From: Pseudomonadota bacterium
GTDB lineage: Bacteria > Chloroflexota > UBA5177 > JAJPKF01
DNA: 64,000 bases
Direction: 5' to 3'
Assembly (NCBI GenBank): GCA_021323865.1
Contig: JAJPKF010000020.1
Coordinates: 1-64,000, forward strand
In this document: positions 58,070-64,000 of the stretch, one piece after another
Numbering within the stretch: position 1 is the first letter of the stretch
Layout: every line of letters begins with the position of its first letter
Program-made: the position numbers and the translations under genes
Notes under the pieces: model-generated
What the model was told of the DNA's origin: nothing
The model's input: the letters and a program-made list of their open reading frames with translations, nothing else
Databases searched by the model: none

Positions 58070-60358
58070 CTAGGCCGGGACGCCCACCTCCTGGCGAATC
58101 TTGAGGGCAGCCGCCATCATGTTGGCGAGCGACGGGCGGACCTCCTCCCACCTACGGGTCTTGAGCCCGCAATCGGGATTGACCCAGAGCTGGTCGACAG
58201 AGAGCACGCGCGTCGCCGCCTCGAGGTTGCGGACCATCTCGTCCGCGGATGGCACCCGGGGGGAATGGATGTCGTAGACCCCCAGGCCGATCTCATTGGC
58301 AAAGCGAACCTGCTTGAAGACGTCCAACAGCTCCAGATCGGATCGGGAGTTCTCGATGGAGACAACATCCGCATCCATGTCCTGGATGGTGTCGATGATG
58401 GCGTTGAATTCGCTGTAGCACATGTGGGAGTGGATCTGGGTCTCGTTGCGGACGCCCGAGGACGCGAGGCGAAAGCCGCGAATCGCCCAGGAGAGGTAAT
58501 CGGGCCAATCCGAGCGGTGCAGCGGAAAGCCCTCGCGCAGCGCAGGCTCGTCGATCTGGATCACCTTCGCCCCGGCCGCTTCGAGGTCAACCACCTCGTC
58601 TCGCAAGGCGAGCGCAATCTGCGTCCCGGTCTCGGAGCGAGCCTGATCGTCGCGCACGAATGACCAATTGACGATGGTCACGGGACCCGTCAGCATGCCC
58701 TTCACGGGGCGGTCCGTGAGCGATTGGGCGAATCGGAACCAGCGGACGGTCATGGGACCGGTGCGCTGGACATCGCCGAAGATGATGGGCGGACGGACGT
58801 ATCGCGACCCGTACGACTGTACCCAGCCGTGCCGCGTGAAGGCGAAGCCCTCCAGCTGCTCACCGAAATACTCGACCATGTCGCTGCGCTCGAACTCCCC
58901 ATGGACAAGGACATCCAGACCAAGGTCCTCCTGGTAACGGATCAGCTCTTCGATCTGGCGCTCGACGAACCGCTCGTATTCATCCTGCGAGGCGCTGCCA
59001 CTCAAGAACTGCCGGCGCGCCCGGCGCACCTCGGGTGTCTGGGGGAAGGAACCGACGGTGGTGGTTGGGAACACGGGAAGGTTGAGCCGCCGGCGCTGCT
59101 CGGGACGGCGCTCGGGGAACGCCGCGCCTCGTCGGAGCGCCGACTCGGTGAGACCGGCGAGCCGCTCCTTGACCGTGGCTCGATGGATCATTGCCGAGCC
59201 GCGGCGATCCTCGAGTAGGGCCTCTCGCTCACGTAGCTGGGCCTCGATCGATTCGCCGTTGACCGCCCGGTTCAGGAGAGCGACCTCGGTCAGCTTTTGG
59301 TCCGCGAAGGAGAGCCAGGAGCGAAGCCGCGGATCGAGCTGATCCTCCATCTGGACGTCGATGGGAACAAACATCAATGAGCTGGAGGGGGCCACCTGGA
59401 GACGATCTGCCGGTACGCCCGTGCTGCTGAGGAGCTCCAGGCTTCGGCCCAAGTCGTTGATCCAGACATTTCGGCCATCGACGACTCCGGCCGCCAAAAC
59501 CTTGTCTTCGGGGAAGCCCCGTTCCCGCAGGGCTCGAAGATTCTCATCCCGGCCGTGAACCAGGTCCAGACCGACGGCCTGCACCGGAAGGGACACGAGC
59601 GTGTCGTAGGCATCACCGACACGGTCGAAGTAGGTCTGGACGGCAATGGACGCCGAGCCACGCGAGGCCGAGATCGTCTCGTATGCGTAACGGAGGGCGT
59701 CAAGCTCCTCGGATGAGCGGTCCGAAGCGAATACGGGCTCGTCGAGCTGAATCCACTCCGCCCCCAGAGAAGCCAGCTTCTCGACGACTCGACAGTAGAC
59801 GGGTAGGAGCCGGTCGAGGAGCTGCAGGGCGGAATAGGTCTCGTGTCGGACCTTTCCGAGGAGGAGAAAGGTGAGCGGACCGATGAGCACGGGCTTGGTG
59901 CGGTAGCCGAGGTCCTTCGCCTCCTGAAACTCGGCGAACGGCCTGTCCGAGGCCAAGCGGAACTCCGTGTCGTGACCCAGCTCCGGCACGATGTAGTGGT
60001 AGTTGGTGTTGAACCACTTGGTCATCTCCATGGCTGGGAGGTCTCGGGACGCGGATCCGCGCGCCATGGCGAAGTAGGTCTCGAGATCCACCTGGTCACC
60101 CGACCATCCATAGCGCTCGGGTACTGCCCCCGTGAGCGCCATGGTATCCAGCATTTGGTCGTAGAGAGAGAAGTCATTGCTGGGAATGAGGTCGATGCCG
60201 GCGTCGGCCTGCCGCTGCCAGGCGGCGGCACGAAGGGCACGACAGACCTTCTCCAGATCATCCGCGTCGACCTTGCCGGCCCAATAGCCTTCGGTCGCCT
60301 TCTTCAGCTCTCGATCCCGCCCAATTCGCGGATAGCCTAGTGTCGTCGCTCGTGCCAT
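58070..60358 (-). CDS. metE: cobalamin-independent methionine synthase
   Basis: A 762-residue enzyme that transfers methyl from methyltetrahydropteroyl-glutamate to homocysteine. ATG 60358 is chosen because GAAGGGG lies upstream and the product begins with the family N-terminus (MARATTLGYPRIGRDRELKKATEGYW). The C-terminal barrel starts with LPVFPTTTVGSFPQT and holds the zinc ligands His and Cys in HSHMCYSEF, Glu in SIENSRSD and Cys in VNPDCGLKTR. Length is standard. No cobalamin riboswitch is recognised upstream. Confidence 0.96.
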   Translation of the reverse strand: MARATTLGYPRIGRDRELKKATEGYWAGKVDADDLEKVCRALRAAAWQRQADAGIDLIPSNDFSLYDQMLDTMALTGAVPERYGWSGDQVDLETYFAMARGSASRDLPAMEMTKWFNTNYHYIVPELGHDTEFRLASDRPFAEFQEAKDLGYRTKPVLIGPLTFLLLGKVRHETYSALQLLDRLLPVYCRVVEKLASLGAEWIQLDEPVFASDRSSEELDALRYAYETISASRGSASIAVQTYFDRVGDAYDTLVSLPVQAVGLDLVHGRDENLRALRERGFPEDKVLAAGVVDGRNVWINDLGRSLELLSSTGVPADRLQVAPSSSLMFVPIDVQMEDQLDPRLRSWLSFADQKLTEVALLNRAVNGESIEAQLREREALLEDRRGSAMIHRATVKERLAGLTESALRRGAAFPERRPEQRRRLNLPVFPTTTVGSFPQTPEVRRARRQFLSGSASQDEYERFVERQIEELIRYQEDLGLDVLVHGEFERSDMVEYFGEQLEGFAFTRHGWVQSYGSRYVRPPIIFGDVQRTGPMTVRWFRFAQSLTDRPVKGMLTGPVTIVNWSFVRDDQARSETGTQIALALRDEVVDLEAAGAKVIQIDEPALREGFPLHRSDWPDYLSWAIRGFRLASSGVRNETQIHSHMCYSEFNAIIDTIQDMDADVVSIENSRSDLELLDVFKQVRFANEIGLGVYDIHSPRVPSADEMVRNLEAATRVLSVDQLWVNPDCGLKTRRWEEVRPSLANMMAAALKIRQEVGVPA

Positions 60359-60430
60359 ACAGCGCACCCCTTCAAATGCAATGCCTTCAAGCCGGCGAGC
60401 AGCCCAAACCGCCATGGTCCTCGCGCCCCA

Positions 60431-60466
60431 CGAGACCATCTCGCCCGTCCGACTCCTGCTATTGTA
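60431..60466 (-). promoter_or_regulatory. possible metE promoter and operator
   Basis: On the minus strand TACAAT (60466-60461) is a -10 candidate without a clear -35, giving a leader of about 95 bases. The inverted repeat CGAGA-CCA-TCTCG (60431-60443) lies just inside the leader and might be an operator. Confidence 0.35.
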
Positions 60467-60487
60467 TGCCGCTGCTGAAGGGCAGTC

Positions 60488-61885
60488 TCACCTTCTCAGG
60501 GGCAGATACGGGCACCCGGCGTGCCCACGCGGACGGTCATTGTCGTAGACAAATGCACCGTTGGCAGAGGAGCCCACATCGACGTGGCAGTGCTTCCGGT
60601 CCAGCTGGGAAAGGAAGCCGGGCGGGAACCCGCTGGCCGGTCCATAGGAGTGCACCACGAAGCGCACCTGGGTCAGACAGTGATCGAGCTGGTCGGAGGT
60701 CATCTGCGTGGCGTCGTTCCAAAAGTAGTTGGAACAGTTGAGCCGGCCGGATAGGAAGGGGACCTCGGGGCGGTCGTCGAGAATGACCCCGCCGCGCGGC
60801 ACATGACGTTTCACCCAATGCTCGACGGGCAGCACATTGGTGACCTGAGCAGCGGTCAGATGGAAGGGCGACTGGCCCGGCGTGTACTCGATGATGCTGG
60901 CCCAGATCAAGGTGAGACAAGCGGCCCCAACGGCCGCGGCGGGCACGAGGACCTTGATGTTGACCGGCTTGAGGCTGGCGAGATACAGCGCGCCGAGAAT
61001 GCTGGCGAACGGGATCATGGGCGCCATGTAGTGGTAATAGACCTGTGGCGTTCCCACGTAGAGAAATGCCGCCAGGTATCCGACCAGCAGCCAGGCGCGC
61101 CGCGGCCGGACGAAGGCCCCGAAGGCCGCCAGCGGCTGGAAGACGACCGCGAATAGCACGACGCCCAAGAACCGAGTCACGATCGGTTCTGCGGAGCGGC
61201 CGCTTTGGAAGACGACGGTGTCGGTAAGGTACTGCTGCCATTCGGGCAGCAGCGGAAGGAGGAGAAGGGCAACGGTGGCCAGCATGACGCCGAGGAAGAC
61301 GGGGCTTCGCCGTTTGCCGGCAAGCAGGAGACAGGCGGGCAGGGTGAGGATAGCCGGGTACTTGAAGATGATGGCGATACCGAAGGAGATGCCCGCCAGA
61401 ACAGCCCATCTGCGATTCTCGCTGACCAGGAGCAGGTAGGTGGCCAGGAACGTAAAGAAGGCCACATAGATATCGGGCATGATGCGGGTGCCGGTGGTCA
61501 GCATGATCGGACTGCAGGCGCAGAGGAGGCCGGCTGTGACGGCGACCGGCCGGCTGGCGAGCCGGCGGGCAGCGAGATACACGAGCGCGCAGGTGCCGGC
61601 TGCCAACAGGAGCGAGAGAGCCCGCCCGGCTACCCACCAGTGTTCGATCAGCCCGTTCATGGCCGCCATGGTCACGATGATGCCGGGCGGATGATAGAAG
61701 AGGAAGTCCCGATACGGCACGTGGCCGTGGGCTATGGCGCGGCCCAGCAAGAGATAGACGAACTCGTCGTAGTCGTAGGTGCCGTGGGCAATGAAGCTGT
61801 AGGCGCCTTGGGCCGCCAGTGAGGCGGCAAAGACAAGACTTGCCCACAGGGCCTGCTGGGCCCTACCTTCCGGTGCTGATGTCAT
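60488..61885 (-). CDS. glycosyltransferase family 39 / ArnT-like GT-C protein
   Basis: A 465-residue protein with about ten membrane segments. The first extracytoplasmic loop has the acidic and aromatic pattern of GT-C enzymes (YDYDEFVYLLLGRAIAHGHVPYRDFLFYHPPG, with D-E and H-P-P-G), and RIMPDIYVAFFTFLATY follows. A C-terminal soluble domain (WVKRHVPRGGVILDDRPEVPFLSGRLNCSNYFW) is large. It moves a sugar from a polyprenyl-phosphate carrier to lipid or protein outside the membrane. ATG 61885 avoids overlap with the divergent gene; the frame is open to 61942. Confidence 0.85.
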   Translation of the reverse strand: MTSAPEGRAQQALWASLVFAASLAAQGAYSFIAHGTYDYDEFVYLLLGRAIAHGHVPYRDFLFYHPPGIIVTMAAMNGLIEHWWVAGRALSLLLAAGTCALVYLAARRLASRPVAVTAGLLCACSPIMLTTGTRIMPDIYVAFFTFLATYLLLVSENRRWAVLAGISFGIAIIFKYPAILTLPACLLLAGKRRSPVFLGVMLATVALLLLPLLPEWQQYLTDTVVFQSGRSAEPIVTRFLGVVLFAVVFQPLAAFGAFVRPRRAWLLVGYLAAFLYVGTPQVYYHYMAPMIPFASILGALYLASLKPVNIKVLVPAAAVGAACLTLIWASIIEYTPGQSPFHLTAAQVTNVLPVEHWVKRHVPRGGVILDDRPEVPFLSGRLNCSNYFWNDATQMTSDQLDHCLTQVRFVVHSYGPASGFPPGFLSQLDRKHCHVDVGSSANGAFVYDNDRPRGHAGCPYLPLRR

Positions 61886-61914
61886 CGATTTCCAGGGGAT
61901 GGGAGAGGTGATGC

Positions 61915-62835
61915 TTGCGTCGTGAGTCGGTCGCAGTGGCAATCCCGGTGGCCATGTTGCTCGGCGTCACGGCCATCTGGGGCTGGACCTTTCTCATTGT
62001 GAAGGACGCGGTCCATGTATACCCAGTCGGCGCCTTCCTGGGGCTGCGCTTTGTGCTGGCGGCGATTCTTCTCACTCCGGTATTTGTGCGCGGCATTTCG
62101 TGGCCCTCACTTCGTGCGGGGCTCTTCATCGGCGGCCCGCTGGCGGCCGGCTACTTGTTCCAAACGATTGGCCTGACCGATACCAGCGCCGCCAACGCCG
62201 GCCTCTTGACGGGGCTCTTCGTGGTGTTGACGCCCCTGGTCGACTGGCTGATCTTTCGAGCCAGAGCACCGTGGATCACGGTTGTGGCAGCCGCTGTCGG
62301 CGTTGCGGGAACCGGGCTCCTGACCGCCGGGAGCGTCCATGGTTTGCGGTGGGGAGATGTGTTGGAGGTGCTGACGGCTCTCTCCTTTGCGCTGCAAATC
62401 GTTCTACTTGCGCGCGTTCCTCGGGAGCTGCCCGCCGGTCAGGTGGCCTTCGGCCAAATCGTGCTGGCCGCGGGCGCCTTCTCGGTGCTTGGGGCCGGCA
62501 CCGCCTCCCGCGCCGGACTTCCCACGGGCCAGGTTTTGACGGCCGTGCTCATCACCGCCGTACTCGCGAGCGCCTTGGCTTTCTGGATCCAAACATGGGT
62601 ACAGCAGCGACTCAGCGCTTCGCGAACGGCGATCATCCTCTTGGGGGAACCGGCCTTCGCGGCCGGGTTCGCCGTGTGGCTGGGTGGTGAGCGGTTGGAT
62701 GCCGTTCAGTGGCTGGGAGCGGCTCTGATCCTCCTGGCTTTGTTGGGTCATGAGACGGTTCTGGCGCTGACGGGCCGCTCCAGCATACAGCCGGCGATGG
62801 AGCCGACGACAACGGCGACGCCAGGGACGGCCTGA
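61915..62835 (+). CDS. EamA-family (DMT) transporter
   Basis: A 306-residue inner-membrane protein with ten membrane segments in two EamA repeats: VAMLLGVTAIWGWTFLIVKDAVHVYPVGAFLGLRFVLAAILLTP, ending FQTIGLTDTSAANAGLLTGLFVVLTPLVDWL, and later TWVQQRLSASRTAIILLGEPAFAAGFAVWLGGERLDAVQWLGAALILLALLG. Such proteins export amino acids or other metabolites. TTG 61915 follows GGAGAGG. It converges on rsmG with 7 bases between stops. Confidence 0.9.
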   Translation: MRRESVAVAIPVAMLLGVTAIWGWTFLIVKDAVHVYPVGAFLGLRFVLAAILLTPVFVRGISWPSLRAGLFIGGPLAAGYLFQTIGLTDTSAANAGLLTGLFVVLTPLVDWLIFRARAPWITVVAAAVGVAGTGLLTAGSVHGLRWGDVLEVLTALSFALQIVLLARVPRELPAGQVAFGQIVLAAGAFSVLGAGTASRAGLPTGQVLTAVLITAVLASALAFWIQTWVQQRLSASRTAIILLGEPAFAAGFAVWLGGERLDAVQWLGAALILLALLGHETVLALTGRSSIQPAMEPTTTATPGTA

Positions 62836-62842
62836 AGGCGGC

Positions 62843-63598
62843 TCAGAGCGGCCGAGAACGAGGCACTCCAGGGCGCCTCGGGAAGCCCGCGGGCGTATTT
62901 GCCACCTTTTCGAATAGCAGCATCCTGTGATCGTCGCCGACCGGGAACTCCTTCGGTATCGGGATCTCCGCCCGGAGGACGACGCCCATGGACGTCATCG
63001 CTCGGCTCGCTTGGCGCAGCTCCTGTCGCAGGTCGCCCTTCTTGTAGAGGAGGATATGCCCGCCCACCGAAACCAGCGGGACGCAGTATTCCAGCAGCAC
63101 CGCGGTCGCAGCCACAGCCCTCGCCACCCCCAGGTCGAAGCTCTGGCGCAGGTCGGATTGCCCCAGGTTCTCCGCGCGGTCGCAGGCGACCGAAAGATTC
63201 GTCAACTCCAGCTCACGCGCGGCGAACTCCAAGAACCGGCACTTCTTGCCGGTGGATTCGACGGCCGTCAGTCGCCATCTGGGCCGGGCAATGGCGAGAG
63301 GAATGGCGGGAAAGCCGGCTCCCGCTCCCACATCCACCACCGAGAGGCGTCCTTGTAGCACGGGCCGCGGGAGGGCAACACAGCCGGCGAGAGAGTCGAG
63401 CATGTGTCGCAACATCAGCGTCTCTCGGTCCGGCGCCGCCGTGAGATTGAAGCGTCGATTCGCCTCGAGGACGAGCCGGCAATGGCGATCGAGCTGTTCG
63501 ATCTGGGCGGGCTCCAAGCGGATTCCGCACAGGCCAGCAAGCGGCTCAATCAGCGCCTCGGCGCCGTCTCCATCCGGGAGAGAGCCTGGATCCACCAT
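62843..63598 (-). CDS. rsmG: 16S rRNA m7G527 methyltransferase
   Basis: A 251-residue SAM enzyme (GidB) that modifies G527 of 16S rRNA. Family landmarks are RFNLTAAPDRETLMLRHMLDSLAG, the SAM motif VVDVGAGAGFPAIPLAIARP, TAVESTGKKCRFLEF and LGVARAVAATAVLLEYCVPLVSVGG. A C-terminal extension of about 20 residues (NTPAGFPRRPGVPRSRPL) is basic. ATG 63598 has no ribosome-binding site but TACTTT lies 5 bases upstream, so the message may be leaderless. Loss of RsmG gives streptomycin resistance in many bacteria. Confidence 0.95.
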   Translation of the reverse strand: MVDPGSLPDGDGAEALIEPLAGLCGIRLEPAQIEQLDRHCRLVLEANRRFNLTAAPDRETLMLRHMLDSLAGCVALPRPVLQGRLSVVDVGAGAGFPAIPLAIARPRWRLTAVESTGKKCRFLEFAARELELTNLSVACDRAENLGQSDLRQSFDLGVARAVAATAVLLEYCVPLVSVGGHILLYKKGDLRQELRQASRAMTSMGVVLRAEIPIPKEFPVGDDHRMLLFEKVANTPAGFPRRPGVPRSRPL

Positions 63599-63667
63599 GG
63601 TATAAAGTAGCGAATTTCAGCCTGAAATGGGCCTCTGGAGTCCGGCGGAGCCTGCCGGTGACTCCAA

Positions 63668-64000
63668 GTGGCCGGTCGATTCCGGGTCGGGAGAGGACTG
63701 CTCGTGGGCGCTTTTGGTACGCTCTTCTCTTCGCGCTATCTGACGGGCACAGGGATTCCCGGCATCTTCTACGACATCCACACCGCGCTTCTGGGCCTCT
63801 TGTTCGTGGTTTGTCTCTTTGCCTATCTCCGTAGGCGGCCGCTGTCGCGCGGAATCACGCCTCGACGTCATCTAATCCGCATGACCTCCCAAGCGGGCAT
63901 GTGGATCGCCATCATCGGGCTGTTTCTGGCGCTGATGCGCTATCTCGAGATCACCTATCTGGACATGCGCTTCTACTCGTATCTGGTGATTCTTGGGGCC
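63668..64000 (+). CDS. membrane protein, 5' part, cut by window end
   Basis: From GTG 63668 a frame runs open to the window edge (111 codons): MAGRFRVGRGLLVGAFGTLF, then two membrane segments around YDIHTALLGLLFVVCLFAYLRRR and QAGMWIAIIGLFLALMRYLEI, and an aromatic-rich stretch (YLDMRFYSYLVILGA). A basic loop (RRRPLSRGITPRRHLIR) lies between. No family is recognised from this part. It diverges from rsmG. Confidence 0.7.
   Translation, partial: MAGRFRVGRGLLVGAFGTLFSSRYLTGTGIPGIFYDIHTALLGLLFVVCLFAYLRRRPLSRGITPRRHLIRMTSQAGMWIAIIGLFLALMRYLEITYLDMRFYSYLVILGA

Noticed and set aside
58070..60470. Possible cobalamin or SAM riboswitch upstream of metE
   Set aside because: The leader is only about 95 bases and lacks the conserved B12-box or SAM-I core; only a weak -10 and a short palindrome are seen.
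1..64000. CRISPR arrays, rRNA operons and prophage modules
   Set aside because: No regularly spaced direct repeats, rRNA sequence or phage structural genes were found on either strand.

Overview
The window is 64 kb of high-GC bacterial DNA. Genes are densely packed with many 1-14 nt overlaps and frequent GTG or TTG starts, and several start codons sit 5-8 bases behind a -10-like hexamer, which points to leaderless transcripts. The content fits a free-living aerobic, Gram-positive-side (terrabacterial) lineage: a caa3-type oxidase with a fused subunit I/III, a cytochrome b with a c-type haem tail, a mycothiol-type DinB/MDMPI protein, an archaeal-type AspRS and RHS proteins. Chloroflexota, 'Ca. 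Dormibacterota' or a deep Actinomycetota relative are the best guesses. This is inference from gene content only; there is no rRNA in the window.

Region 1 (1-6.6 kb) is an accessory, decaying island. It holds the 3' part of a frameshifted RHS-repeat gene with a variable tip, a membrane protein behind it that could be its immunity partner, a complete IS3-type element whose orfB is frameshifted, a 26-bp perfect palindrome, a DUF4279 protein, a relic of a second IS3 orfA, and a broken HTH-TPR regulator.

Region 2 (6.7-13.1 kb) is a minus-strand carbohydrate operon: substrate-binding protein, two MalF/MalG-type permeases and a large secreted six-hairpin glycosidase. No ATPase gene is present. A structured, terminator-bearing intergenic region separates it from tRNA-Arg(GCG). 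Region 3 (13.2-15.7 kb) has a secreted beta-propeller protein, a zinc-ribbon membrane protein and a ROK-family kinase.

Region 4 (16.0-24.7 kb) is a terminal respiratory operon: CtaG-like assembly factor, CoxB-cytochrome c, CoxA-CoxC fusion, small subunit IV-like protein, Rieske protein, cytochrome b-cytochrome c, haem O synthase and a SCO-thioredoxin fusion, closed by a clear terminator. It encodes a quinol-to-oxygen chain with its copper and haem maturation factors.

Region 5 (24.8-41.1 kb) is mostly housekeeping: a MarR/MDMPI divergent pair with a shared palindromic operator, a SRPBCC protein, folC-rarA-ykvA on the minus strand, PolX, GNAT, a tyrosine phosphatase, a decayed regulator/BNR-repeat patch, a metallophosphoesterase, MurJ, D-aminoacyl-tRNA deacylase coupled to a GHMP kinase, and a secreted HAF-like protein. 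Region 6 (41.6-52.6 kb) has a heterodimeric ABC exporter, a frameshifted acetyltransferase, a membrane-anchored small protein, a second HAF-like protein, a double GNAT, a leaderless secreted protein, a Tat-exported DyP peroxidase with MsrB, and AspRS.

Region 7 (52.7-58.0 kb) is the most unusual part. A translationally coupled five-gene operon (methyltransferase, FAD reductase/hydroxylase, SRPBCC cyclase-like, ketosynthase, UbiA prenyltransferase) diverges from a lycopene-cyclase-like membrane protein. It reads like an uncharacterised pathway for a prenylated polyketide, quinone or terpenoid membrane compound. Region 8 (58-64 kb) has MetE, a GT-C glycosyltransferase, an EamA transporter, RsmG and a membrane protein cut by the window end.
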